This document shows positions 1-6,195 of a DNA stretch of 7,860 bases, one piece after another (position 1 is the stretch's first letter; every line of letters begins with the position of its first letter). The stretch lies in assembly GCA_021797365.1 (NCBI GenBank), contig JAJZZU010000105.1, forward strand, positions 1-7,860, in the 5' to 3' direction. Origin of the DNA: Pseudomonadota bacterium. Lineage in GTDB: Bacteria > Pseudomonadota > Gammaproteobacteria > Acidiferrobacterales > Acidiferrobacteraceae. Position numbers and translations under genes: made by a program. The notes under the pieces are model-generated. The model did no database searches. It was given only the letters and a program-made list of their open reading frames with translations, and was not told the origin of the DNA.

Positions 1-380
1 GGCTCGTGCCCGCCATCGCCCAGGACGCGCGCAGCGGGCGGGTGCTGATGCTGGCGTGGATGAACGCCGAATCCCTGGCCGCGAGCCTTGCCGAGGGCCG
101 GGCCGTCTATTGGTCGCGTTCGCGCGGCCGTTTGTGGCGCAAAGGGGAAGAATCCGGCCATATCCAGCGTCTACAAGAGGTACGGTTGGATTGCGACGGG
201 GATGCGCTGCTTTTGCAGGTGGAGCAAGTCGCGGGAATCGCCTGTCATACCGGACGTGAAAGCTGCTTTTTCTCGCCCCTGCAGGGTGACCGCTTCGTGG
301 CCGTCGACCCGGTCCTTAAGGCCGCGAGCGAGATTTATGAACAGCCGGGCAGCGCAAAGCCCGGATCGGGAGTAGAATGA
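1..380 (+). CDS. hisI: Phosphoribosyl-AMP cyclohydrolase HisI (5' end outside window)
   Basis: HisI hydrolyses the adenine ring of phosphoribosyl-AMP to give ProFAR, the third step of histidine biosynthesis, in the cytoplasm. The reading frame is open from base 1, and the bases before the GTG at 6 read Leu in frame, as in the family sequence GLVPAIAQD. That GTG is therefore an internal Val and the gene is cut by the window edge; roughly 10-20 residues are missing. Family signatures are complete: [16 protein letters not shown], the DCDGD acidic motif, and ACHTG followed by SCFF. Counting the GTG codon at 6 as residue 1, the three conserved zinc-ligand cysteines are at about 63, 80 and 87. It is a stand-alone cyclohydrolase, not a HisIE fusion. 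Its stop overlaps the hisE start as ATGA, so translational coupling is likely. Confidence 0.96.
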   Translation, partial: LVPAIAQDARSGRVLMLAWMNAESLAASLAEGRAVYWSRSRGRLWRKGEESGHIQRLQEVRLDCDGDALLLQVEQVAGIACHTGRESCFFSPLQGDRFVAVDPVLKAASEIYEQPGSAKPGSGVE

Positions 381-700
381 CTGACGATGTACTGGCCGAG
401 CTCTATGCGATCCTCAAGGCTCGGGCGGGGGCCGACCCCAAGACCTCATATGTGGCCTCGCTCTACCATAAGGGCCTGGACGGTATCCTGAAGAAGGTCG
501 GCGAAGAGGCCGTCGAGGCTGTGATCGCGGCGAAGGGGGATGATCCCGCGGCCCTCATCCATGAGACCGCCGATCTGTGGTTTCACTGCTTGGTGATGCT
601 CGCCTACCGAAATATCGCGCCCGAGCAGATCCTGGCGGAACTGAAGGCGCGGATGGGGCGGTCGGGTATCGAGGAAAAGGCGAGTCGCCACAAGGGGTAG
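377..700 (+). CDS. hisE: Phosphoribosyl-ATP pyrophosphatase HisE
   Basis: HisE removes pyrophosphate from phosphoribosyl-ATP to give phosphoribosyl-AMP, the substrate of the HisI encoded just upstream. The 107-residue product has the normal length of a free-standing HisE. It shows the all-alpha MazG-like signatures: [14 protein letters not shown] (about residues 39-52) and HETADLWFH (about 62-70), whose Glu and Asp residues bind magnesium and the pyrophosphate. The ATG shares bases with the hisI stop (ATGA), and a GGGAG ribosome-binding site lies just upstream inside hisI. The stop codon is 2 bases before the HIT gene. No internal promoter or terminator is visible, so it is probably co-transcribed with the genes on both sides. 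Confidence 0.97.
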   Translation: MTDDVLAELYAILKARAGADPKTSYVASLYHKGLDGILKKVGEEAVEAVIAAKGDDPAALIHETADLWFHCLVMLAYRNIAPEQILAELKARMGRSGIEEKASRHKG

Positions 701-702
701 CC

Positions 703-1038
703 ATGACGCCATGCATCTTCTGTCAGATCGTCGGAAACCAAATCCCGGCCCCGCGACTCTATGAAGATGAGCAACTCATCGTGATTGCCGACAAGTATCC
801 CAAGGCCCCGGTCCATATGCTCGTCATAACGCGCGAGCACATCCCGAGCTTGAACGAGGTGGGGCCGGGGCATGCCGGGCTCATGGCGCATGCGATCGCG
901 GTTTTGCCGGAGGTGGCGCGCCGGGCCGGTCTCGACGATGGCTTCCGGACGATCATCAATACGGGGCCTGGCGGCGGCCAGGAGATCCCCCATTTGCATA
1001 TCCATGTGCTGGGCGGTGGCCGGTTGCCCGGTTTCTAG
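703..1038 (+). CDS. Histidine triad (HIT/HINT-type) nucleotide hydrolase
   Basis: The 111-residue protein belongs to the HIT superfamily. HINT-branch members hydrolyse purine nucleoside phosphoramidates and aminoacyl-adenylates; the physiological substrate is generally unclear. The start FCQIVGNQIPAPRLYEDE and the active-site triad HLHIHVLGG are diagnostic, with His at 97, 99 and 101; the middle of the family's phosphoramidase loop reads NTGPGGGQEIPHLH. Cys4 and Cys7 form a CxxC which, with downstream His residues, binds zinc in some family members. The ATG at 703 is chosen because the alignment starts there and AAGGGG (692-697) is a good ribosome-binding site; the frame stays open further upstream but that part only overlaps hisE. 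It sits between hisE and tatA, probably in the same transcript. HinT is the likely name, but the symbol is left blank because several HIT subfamilies share this layout. Confidence 0.95.
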   Translation: MTPCIFCQIVGNQIPAPRLYEDEQLIVIADKYPKAPVHMLVITREHIPSLNEVGPGHAGLMAHAIAVLPEVARRAGLDDGFRTIINTGPGGGQEIPHLHIHVLGGGRLPGF

Positions 1039-1047
1039 GAGGCGGCG

Positions 1048-1311
1048 ATGGACTTGTTCAGTATCTGGCACTTGTTGATCATCCTGGCGGTTGTGATCTT
1101 GCTTTTTGGCACCAGCAAGGTGCGCAACATCGGCAGCGATCTCGGGGGCGCTATCAAGAGTTTTCGGAGCGCGATGAAGGAAGAGTCCGAGAACGGCGAA
1201 GAGGAGGGCGCGGCGAGCCCGACTGCCAATGGGGGCCGCGTCATTGAAGGGCGGGCGAGCGCCGCCGACGGACCCAAGGCCAAGGGTGCGGCACGCGCGC
1301 GCAAGGGTTAG
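1048..1311 (+). CDS. tatA: Twin-arginine translocase subunit TatA
   Basis: TatA is the small membrane protein that oligomerises at the TatBC receptor so that folded proteins with twin-arginine signals can cross the inner membrane. The 87-residue product has one N-terminal membrane helix (about 4-20), the FG hinge at Phe20-Gly21, and an amphipathic helix with [13 protein letters not shown], in which Phe39 matches the conserved Phe39 of E. coli TatA. Position 8 is His where E. coli has Gln. The C-terminal tail from about residue 47 is charged and looks disordered (acidic, then ending in [11 protein letters not shown]). A near-ideal AGGAGG (1037-1042) overlaps the HIT stop codon and fixes the start. 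tatB follows after 12 bases. TatA and TatE cannot be told apart by sequence alone, but linkage to tatBC favours TatA. Confidence 0.96.
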   Translation: MDLFSIWHLLIILAVVILLFGTSKVRNIGSDLGGAIKSFRSAMKEESENGEEEGAASPTANGGRVIEGRASAADGPKAKGAARARKG

Positions 1312-1323
1312 GCCTGGGGGCTG

Positions 1324-1767
1324 ATGTTCGATTTCAGTTTCACGGAGCTCCTGATCATAGGAGTCGTCGCGGTCATCGTCTTCGACCCTCGCCACCTGCC
1401 GGATGCGGCGCGCGGCGCCGGGCGATGGGTGGCGCGTGCGCGGCGCTTCATGACAAAGATGAAAGAGGAGCTGGACGGTCAGGTCGGGACCGAGCATCTC
1501 GCGCCCTTGCGCGAGCTGAACCAGGAGTGGCAGCGCACCAAGGCCCTGCTCCAGGATACATTGCCCAGTGAGTGGCGGGAGTCGCTGGGCGACGAAAGTC
1601 CGGATCGCACGCCGCCGGCACTCGAGGCCTCCCCCGATGTCCCGCGCCGTCCGCGTCCTGCATCACCGTCGCGCCGACGCCGCCGCCGCGGACGGCGACG
1701 GCCGTCCCACCGCGCGCAAGCCGGCGCCTCCAGCGTAGGGAAGGGCAATGGCGGCGAAGGCGTCTGA
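1324..1767 (+). CDS. tatB: Twin-arginine translocase subunit TatB (unusual hinge and C-terminal tail)
   Basis: TatB pairs with TatC to form the receptor for twin-arginine signal peptides. The N-terminus MFDFSFTELLIIGVV is typical: a membrane helix (about 5-21) with the conserved Glu8, then an amphipathic helix with RHLPDAARGAGRWVARARRF. Two residues are odd against E. coli: Gly5 is Ser, and the Gly21-Pro22 hinge is Asp21-Pro22. The helical region reaches about residue 90, then a low-complexity tail begins, with a run of Arg at about 115-120. This tail overlaps tatC by 20 bases. An alternative frame in the tail has higher GC at third positions and stops at 1736-1738, 9 bases before tatC, so the last 35-40 residues may be frame-shifted. 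The ribosome-binding site is GGGGG (1316-1320). The 147-residue length is within the TatB range. Confidence 0.92.
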   Translation: MFDFSFTELLIIGVVAVIVFDPRHLPDAARGAGRWVARARRFMTKMKEELDGQVGTEHLAPLRELNQEWQRTKALLQDTLPSEWRESLGDESPDRTPPALEASPDVPRRPRPASPSRRRRRRGRRRPSHRAQAGASSVGKGNGGEGV

Positions 1768-2620
1768 GGGCGCTGAAGCGAGTTTCATCGAACACCTCCT
1801 TGAATTGCGAACGCGCATCCTGCGATCGGCGATCGCGGTGCTGGTGCTGTTCGTGGGCCTGTTCCCGTTCCGCAATACGCTGTATCGGCTCCTGGCTCGC
1901 CCCCTCACTGCCGTGCTCCCGCAAAACGGCGCCATGATCGCCACCAATCTCCCGGCGACCTTCATTGCGCCGCTGAAGCTTGCGTTGGCTACCGCGGTGG
2001 CCGTGGCCATACCCTATATCCTTTACCAGGCATGGGCATTCGTTGCGCCAGGGCTCTATCAGCGCGAACGTCGTCTGGTCACGCCCCTCCTGGTGTCGAG
2101 CACCCTGCTCTTCTATCTGGGCATGGCCTTTGCATATTTTCTGATCTTTCCCCTGGCCTTCGGCTTCTTTGCGCACGCCGCCCCCGCGGGCGTGCGCGTC
2201 ATGACCGACATCAATCACTACCTGAACTTCGTCCTAACCCTGTTCTTCGCGTTCGGCCTGGCCTTCGAGGTGCCGGTGGCGATCGTGCTGTTGGTGCTTA
2301 TGGGTGTCTTGCGCCCCGAGACATTGTCGGGCAAGCGCCGCTACGTCATCCTCGGGGCCTTCGTCTTGGCCGCCATCATCACACCCCCCGACGCCTTCTC
2401 GCAGACCGTACTGGCACTGGCCATGTGGGCGCTGTTCGAGGCCGGGCTGTTCGTCGCTTATCGCATCAGGCCACAGTCATCGTCAGTCGAGTTGACGGAG
2501 CCGACGCCTCCACCTACGCCGGTCATTCCGCCGCCACGCGAGATCACACCGCAATCCCGTCCCCGGCGCCGTCGCCGGCGAACGCGCAAGCCGCCACCGC
2601 CCGGAGGGGGCGAGCCCTAA
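1748..2620 (+). CDS. tatC: Sec-independent protein translocase subunit TatC
   Basis: TatC is the six-helix core of the Tat receptor and directly recognises the twin-arginine motif. The sequence tracks E. coli TatC with a constant +4 offset. HLLELR carries Glu19 (E. coli Glu15), FVAPGLYQRERR carries Phe98 and Glu107 (E. coli Phe94 and Glu103, the signal-peptide site), FGLAFEVPVAIVLL carries Glu174 (E. coli Glu170), and TPPDAFSQT carries Asp215 (E. coli Asp211). Six hydrophobic segments lie between about residues 24 and 238. The 290-residue protein is longer than E. coli TatC because of a roughly 50-residue Pro-rich, Arg-rich cytoplasmic tail (about 241-290), whereas the E. coli tail is short and acidic. 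The ATG has AGGGA (1737-1741) at good spacing. It is the last gene of the operon-like run, and a hairpin starts at its stop codon. Confidence 0.97.
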   Translation: MAAKASEGAEASFIEHLLELRTRILRSAIAVLVLFVGLFPFRNTLYRLLARPLTAVLPQNGAMIATNLPATFIAPLKLALATAVAVAIPYILYQAWAFVAPGLYQRERRLVTPLLVSSTLLFYLGMAFAYFLIFPLAFGFFAHAAPAGVRVMTDINHYLNFVLTLFFAFGLAFEVPVAIVLLVLMGVLRPETLSGKRRYVILGAFVLAAIITPPDAFSQTVLALAMWALFEAGLFVAYRIRPQSSSVELTEPTPPPTPVIPPPREITPQSRPRRRRRRTRKPPPPGGGEP

Positions 2621-2651
2621 GGGCGCCGGCCACCGCGGGCGGCTTTAGGGC
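2614..2651. terminator. Hairpin at the end of tatC
   Basis: A stem of 9 base pairs (one G-T), a mismatch, 4 pairs, another mismatch and 2 pairs closes on a CACC loop. The outer arms are GCCCTAA (2614-2620) and TTAGGGC (2645-2651), so the left arm contains the tatC stop codon. No T-tract follows on either strand, so this is either a weak intrinsic terminator or a 3'-end stabilising structure between convergent genes. The pairing is seen in the sequence; the role is inferred. Confidence 0.45.
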
Positions 2652-2697
2652 GCGGCTGTGTCGATCGCGTGATCGTAGGTATCGCGGGGCCTCGGAT

Positions 2698-2716
2698 TGG
2701 CGCCTGCCATGCGCCA
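2698..2716. terminator. Small hairpin in the tatC/MFS convergent gap
   Basis: TGGCGC (2698-2703) and GCGCCA (2711-2716) form a perfect 6-base-pair stem around a 7-base loop, midway between the converging tatC and MFS genes. There is no T-tract. It could help end transcription from either side, but a stem this short also arises by chance in GC-rich DNA. Confidence 0.25.
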
Positions 2717-2747
2717 TTGCCGGGCCTTGCCGCGTCCGCACAGGCTG

Positions 2748-2764
2748 GGGGTGAGGCTTACCCC
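2748..2764 (-). terminator. Hairpin over the stop codon of the MFS gene
   Basis: GGGGT (2748-2752) pairs with ACCCC (2760-2764), extended by a G-T and an A-T pair to a 7-pair stem with a 3-base loop. It spans the minus-strand TAA stop of the transporter gene. No T-run follows. It may mark the 3' end of the MFS transcript, though the evidence is weak. Confidence 0.25.
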
Positions 2765-4248
2765 GTGTCCCGCCTGCCGCTGTTGCGCCCGGTCCCGGTC
2801 GCGGGCTCGTCTGTAAGCGATGCCGCGATCGACTCCAGCGAGCGGCCCTCGGTGGCGAGCCCGTAACGCCATTCGGCCAGTGCCCCAAACAGCATGAGGA
2901 TGGCCCCGAGCATGTATCCCCAGAAGACCCGATGGCGCGAGCCGCTGGCAATCAACACCCCAAGCAGGCTCGGCGCCACGACCCCCCCTACGGCCGTGCC
3001 GAAGGCGAAGAACAGCGCAATGGCGCTGGCGCGAATCTCGAGCGGGAAGCTCTCGCTCACCGTGAGGTACGCGGCGCTTGCGCCCGCCGAGGCAAAGAAG
3101 AACGCCGCCGCCCATGCCCCGGTCTGCGCGCTGCCGCCGAGCAGTGCCCCGCGAAAGAGCCACGCGGCAATGATCATGAGTATGCCGGATAGGGCGTAGG
3201 TGCCGGTGATCATCGGACGGCGCCCGATGGTGTCGAAGAATCGACCGAGGAGTGCCGCCCCGAGAAAATTGCTGAGCGCAAACGGCAGAAGATAGGCGCC
3301 GACATCCGTGGCGCGCGTGTGATAGAAGCGTACCAGGACGAGCGCGTAGGTGAAGAAAAAGGCGTTATAGAAAAAGAGCTGCGCCACCATCAGTGTCGCG
3401 GCCAGGACCGCGCGCTTGCGGTAGCGCCCGAAGATCACCCGTGGGGCCGTGAAGAAGCGTACGGGGTAGGCGCGTCGGACCCGGCCGCTCTGGCCACCCT
3501 GCCGCGGCGGGTCAATGCCCGCGCGCCGTTCGATGGCGGTGACGATGGCGTCGGCCTCCTGCATGCGGCCACGGCCGGCAAGCCAGCGCGGGCTCTCGGG
3601 GATCAGTCGACGCAGGCGCAACGCCAGTAACCCGAGAAGGGCCCCCAGGGTAAACGCCACCCGCCAGCCGAGGGCGGGGGCCATGACCCCACTACGGAGG
3701 ATCACAAGACTGAGCGTGGACGCGGCCGCCGAGCCGATCCAGAAACTCCCGTTTACCAGCAGGTCGATACGTCCGCGCCGGCGCGCCGGGATCAGCTCCT
3801 GTATCGCGGAATTGATGGCGCTGTACTCGCCGCCGATCCCGGCCCCCGTCAGAAAGCGAAACAACGCGAAGCTCGCAAGCCCCCAGGACAGACCGGTGGC
3901 GGCGGTCGCGCCGATATAGAGGAGTAAGGTCGTCGTAAAGAGCCTTTTACGTCCATAACGGTCCGCGAGATAGCCAAATGCCAGGCTTCCGACGACGGCG
4001 CCCACAAGATAGGCGCTGGCGGCGACCCCGATATCGGGGGCCGACAGGTGCAGTGTCGCGCGTCGCTCGAGCAGTGCCGCAAGCGAACCGACCAAGGTGA
4101 ATTCGAGCCCATCGAGGATCCACGCCACCCCCAGGGCCGCGATGACGGTGACATGGAATCCGCACCATGGTATGCGATCCAGCCGGCCCGGGATGTCGTC
4201 CTTATCCACGTCGGTATGCTGCGCGTCATGGCAAGAATCAGCAGACAT
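2758..4248 (-). CDS. MFS transporter, sugar/organic-acid porter type
   Basis: This 496-residue inner-membrane protein is a 12-helix major facilitator. Membrane helix 1 carries ILDGLEF with Asp46. The loop 2-3 signature reads GYLADRYGRKR (about 92-102, with Asp96, Arg97, Gly99 and Arg100). Helix 4 reads RFLTGAGIGGEYSA with Glu141. PESPRWL (about 217-223) ends helix 6 as in sugar porters and metabolite:proton symporters. The second-half loop repeats the signature as RFFDTIGRRP (about 336-345), and SFPLEIRASA matches the family's PxExR motif after helix 10. The substrate cannot be read from the sequence; sugars, aromatic or carboxylic acids and phosphate are all handled by relatives. The ATG at 4248 has no ribosome-binding site but sits 7 bases after a good -10 element, so the mRNA may be leaderless. 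It is transcribed alone, convergent with tatC and divergent from the glycosyltransferase. Confidence 0.9.
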   Translation of the reverse strand: MSADSCHDAQHTDVDKDDIPGRLDRIPWCGFHVTVIAALGVAWILDGLEFTLVGSLAALLERRATLHLSAPDIGVAASAYLVGAVVGSLAFGYLADRYGRKRLFTTTLLLYIGATAATGLSWGLASFALFRFLTGAGIGGEYSAINSAIQELIPARRRGRIDLLVNGSFWIGSAAASTLSLVILRSGVMAPALGWRVAFTLGALLGLLALRLRRLIPESPRWLAGRGRMQEADAIVTAIERRAGIDPPRQGGQSGRVRRAYPVRFFTAPRVIFGRYRKRAVLAATLMVAQLFFYNAFFFTYALVLVRFYHTRATDVGAYLLPFALSNFLGAALLGRFFDTIGRRPMITGTYALSGILMIIAAWLFRGALLGGSAQTGAWAAAFFFASAGASAAYLTVSESFPLEIRASAIALFFAFGTAVGGVVAPSLLGVLIASGSRHRVFWGYMLGAILMLFGALAEWRYGLATEGRSLESIAASLTDEPATGTGRNSGRRDTG

Positions 4249-4255
4249 CCGCGCG

Positions 4256-4285
4256 ATTCTAGCAGGAGCCGGCGCTCAATGTAAG
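4256..4285 (-). promoter_or_regulatory. Extended -10 promoter for the MFS gene
   Basis: On the minus strand, TAGAAT (4261-4256) differs from the -10 consensus at one base and is preceded directly by TGC, an extended -10. CTTACA (4285-4280) matches the -35 consensus at 4 of 6 positions with an 18-base spacer. The -10 ends 7 bases before the ATG, which would place the transcription start at or next to the start codon. This assumes sigma-70-like recognition and is a prediction from base matches only. Confidence 0.4.
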
Positions 4286-4307
4286 CGGAGATCCCTCTGT
4301 GCGCCCT

Positions 4308-4362
4308 AACATGAAACGAGACCATATAGCCATCATACTGGAATCATCGTCTCGTTCATGTT
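4308..4362. repeat. Long inverted repeat upstream of the MFS gene
   Basis: AACATGAAACGAGAC (4308-4322) is repeated in inverse orientation as GTCTCGTTCATGTT (4349-4362): 14 paired bases with one bulged base, around a 26-base AT-richer centre. The repeat lies 60-114 bases before the MFS start. The same motif recurs as direct copies near the glycosyltransferase (4578-4589 and 4590-4603). It could be a dyad operator, or an RNA stem-loop if transcribed. I do not recognise the motif as that of a known regulator. Confidence 0.6.
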
Positions 4363-4366
4363 CACA

Positions 4367-4384
4367 TGCATGACGCAGCATGCA
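4367..4384. repeat. Perfect 6+6 inverted repeat
   Basis: TGCATG (4367-4372) and CATGCA (4379-4384) are perfect inverse copies around a 6-base spacer, five bases after the longer inverted repeat. The arrangement suits either a dimeric regulator site or a small stem-loop. Part of it (GCATGACGC) recurs at 4605-4613, right after the last direct copy of the longer motif. No function is known. Confidence 0.4.
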
Positions 4385-4577
4385 AGATGATGTGTCCTGG
4401 GTCCACTACTGGCCGGGAAGGTCATGGGAAGAGGGCAAGCACAGAGCGCGTCCGGACCGCGTGCGCCCCTGCGCGATCGGCGGCGGCATCCACGGGGTCC
4501 GGTGGCTGTGGGCGCCATGACTGCCGGTGCGGCGCCAGGATTGGCACGGCTTGTCATCAGACTGGCATATTCCTGTG

Positions 4578-4603
4578 ACATAAACGAGCCCATGAGACGA
4601 GAC
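4578..4603 (+). repeat. Tandem direct copies of the CATGAAACGAG motif
   Basis: ACATAAACGAGC (4578-4589) and CCATGAGACGAGAC (4590-4603) lie head to tail and closely match the arms of the inverted repeat at 4308-4362; the second matches ATGAAACGAGAC at 11 of 12 bases. They end about 80 bases before the glycosyltransferase start. This looks like a set of binding sites shared by the two divergent genes, but the match could be chance. Confidence 0.4.
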
Positions 4604-4681
4604 AGCATGACGCTGGCAGTGCCGTAAGGGGCGGTGGCAAGCCCTTCTCCCGAGTTCCGTACCACCATACAGGGCCCAGGC

Positions 4682-5866
4682 ATGCGTATCTTGATGGTCT
4701 CCGATACCTATTTCCCGCGCGTGAGCGGGGTGGCAAGTTCGATCCGCAGCTTCCGTGCCGGTCTTGCCCGCATGGGGCATGAAGTGCACCTGCTGATCCC
4801 CGCCTACGGCGTACGTGACAGCGTCGAACCTGGGATCTTTCAGGTCTCGTCCCGGCGCATCCCGTTCTATCCCGAGGAGAGGCTCATGACCCCCTCGGGA
4901 TGTCTGCGCATCGCCGCGCACCTCGCGTCCCGGCGTTATGATGTGATCCACATCCAGACGCCCTTTATGGCCCACTTTTGGGGCTGCTATCTCGCCCGCC
5001 GGTGGGGGATCCCGGCTGTGCTGTCCTATCACACCTATTTCGAGGCCTACGTCGGCCATTATTATCCGTGGATACCGAACGTGCTCGCGCGCTACGCGAT
5101 TCGCGGACTCTCGCGCATTCAATGTCATGGCGTCCATACCGTGGTGGTCCCGTCGGCAGCCATGGCCGAGGTGGTGGCAGGCTATGGTGTGCGCACGCCT
5201 ATCGAGGTGATCCCGACCGGTATCGATATGCCCTCACCTCCGGGGGGGCGGCGTGCGGCCTTCCGCGCCCTTCACGGCATAACACCGGAACGACCGGTAC
5301 TGCTCTATGCAGGCCGCCTGGCCCCGGAAAAGAATCTCCCGTTTCTTCTGCAGGTTGTCGCGCGCCTGCGATCGGCACTGCCGGACATCTTGCTCCTATT
5401 TGCCGGAGACGGCCCGATACGGGCCTCCCTGGAATCGCAAAGTCGACGATATGGCTTAAGCGACTCGGTGCGTTTTCTCGGTTATCTCGATCGTGACGGC
5501 GCCTTGAGGGACGCCTATCAGGCTGCAGATCTCTTTGTCTTTTCGTCTCTGACCGAGACGCAGGGCATGGTTCTTCTGGAGGCTTTGGCGGCCCGGCTCC
5601 CGATCGTGGCGATTCCGGCCCTCGGCGTGGCGGATCTTCTCGCAAGCCGCCAGGGTAGCCGTGGCAGTGCCGCCGATCCCGACAGTTTCGGCGCCGAGTG
5701 CCTGGCGATACTGCGTGATCCCGCGCTACGCGCCCGCCTTGCGACAGAGGCGGGCCAGCTGGCGGCGCGCTGGTCGCGGGAGGCCATGTCGCAGCGTTTG
5801 ATCGAGGTCTATGAAACCCTTGTCGACTGGGCCCAGGCCGCGCATTGCGGCATTCAGGAGCGCTGA
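4682..5866 (+). CDS. GT4-family glycosyltransferase (GT-B fold)
   Basis: This 394-residue cytoplasmic or membrane-associated enzyme is a retaining GT-B glycosyltransferase of the GT4 family. Members use nucleotide sugars to glycosylate lipids (mannosyl- or glucosyl-diacylglycerol, PimB-like), polysaccharides or small molecules. The N-terminal acceptor domain opens with MRILMVSDTYFPRVSGV, with SYHTYFE at about 115-121. The donor domain carries AGRLAPEKN (about 210-218), LLFAGDGP, and the nucleotide-sugar EX7E motif TETQGMVLLE with Glu292 and Glu300. There is no signal peptide or clear membrane helix. An in-frame GTG at 4634 would add 16 residues, but its AAGGGG sits only 2 bases away; the ATG at 4682 matches the family start. 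The next gene, 329 bases on, is an LpxH-like phosphoesterase, and that pairing hints at glycolipid synthesis. Donor and acceptor cannot be deduced. Confidence 0.92.
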   Translation: MRILMVSDTYFPRVSGVASSIRSFRAGLARMGHEVHLLIPAYGVRDSVEPGIFQVSSRRIPFYPEERLMTPSGCLRIAAHLASRRYDVIHIQTPFMAHFWGCYLARRWGIPAVLSYHTYFEAYVGHYYPWIPNVLARYAIRGLSRIQCHGVHTVVVPSAAMAEVVAGYGVRTPIEVIPTGIDMPSPPGGRRAAFRALHGITPERPVLLYAGRLAPEKNLPFLLQVVARLRSALPDILLLFAGDGPIRASLESQSRRYGLSDSVRFLGYLDRDGALRDAYQAADLFVFSSLTETQGMVLLEALAARLPIVAIPALGVADLLASRQGSRGSAADPDSFGAECLAILRDPALRARLATEAGQLAARWSREAMSQRLIEVYETLVDWAQAAHCGIQER

Positions 5867-6195
5867 GATCGTGGTGTGCTGTCGGCAGGCGCTCTGCGGT
5901 GACCTGGGGTAGGCCGACAAGCGGCGATGACGCGCATGAGCGGGAGGCAAGACACCATTAACGGCCGACGCAAAACAAGCGGTGTCCTCGGGCTCGCCTT
6001 CGGATCGGATGGGTGGGCCGCCTCATATTCTCGCGCTGGCGCCAGCAGGGCCGATCGTAGGCCTGCGTGGATACAATGGCCCACCGTTTTGGACGCCCCG
6101 TTTCGACGATCTGCATTCCCTGGTGCCATGCCGTCCATTCGTCGCGACGTCCATACGCCTAAAGAGGATAGAGAACGCATTCAGGGGGTCGACCC
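5867..6195. other. Intergenic region before the phosphoesterase gene
   Basis: This stretch of 329 bases contains no well-supported gene. It holds the stem-loop just after the glycosyltransferase, a perfect 12-base palindrome GCTGGCGCCAGC (6035-6046), and a -10-like TACAAT (6072-6077) without a matching -35. One plus-strand frame, 5927-6199 (90 codons), ends in an ATGA overlap with the next gene's start, but it has mixed third-position composition, a poor ribosome-binding site and no recognisable motif. A separate promoter for the phosphoesterase is likely given the gap, but I cannot place it. Confidence 0.4.
5880..5919 (+). terminator. Stem-loop after the glycosyltransferase gene
   Basis: TGTCGGC (5880-5886) and GCCGACA (5913-5919) form a perfect 7-base-pair stem starting 13 bases after the glycosyltransferase stop. 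The 26-base loop can itself pair (GCAG with CTGC). No T-tract follows, so intrinsic termination is uncertain. Confidence 0.3.

Larger units (their letters stand above)
4249..4681. other. Divergent intergenic region between the MFS and glycosyltransferase genes
   Basis: This 433-base stretch has no convincing gene. Open frames such as 4333-4683 (minus) and 4366-4578 (plus) have low-complexity products and no recognisable motif. It contains the MFS promoter, the long inverted repeat, the short inverted repeat, and direct copies of the repeat motif at 4578-4603. A weak candidate promoter for the glycosyltransferase is TTGTCA (4551-4556; 5 of 6 to the -35 consensus) with a 17-base spacer to TGTGAC (4574-4579; 3 of 6), which touches the first direct copy. 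A regulatory role for the whole region is inferred from this layout. Confidence 0.5.

Noticed and set aside
604..1497. A 297-codon open frame on the minus strand opposite hisE, the HIT gene, tatA and tatB
   Set aside because: It lies wholly antisense to well-identified genes, has no recognisable domain, and is the sort of long open frame expected opposite GC-rich coding DNA.
1448..2218. A 256-codon minus-strand frame opposite tatB and tatC
   Set aside because: Antisense to conserved Tat genes; the product is Arg/His/Gln-rich without motifs.
2032..2754. A 240-codon plus-strand frame overlapping tatC and running to the convergent gap
   Set aside because: Most of it is a shifted reading of tatC, whose conserved residues all fall in the other frame.
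4308..4613. The repeat motifs as a CRISPR array or transposon ends
   Set aside because: Spacing is irregular (one inverted pair, one adjacent direct pair), copies are only 13-14 bases, there are no regular spacers, and no cas or transposase gene is in the window.
4333..4683. A 116-codon minus-strand frame in the divergent intergenic region
   Set aside because: It spans the repeat motifs and has an ill-assorted amino acid composition (many Cys, Met, Arg and Pro) and no family resemblance.
4406..5137. A 243-codon minus-strand frame crossing the intergenic region into the glycosyltransferase
   Set aside because: Antisense to the conserved GT4 N-terminus, with no motif and no plausible start context.
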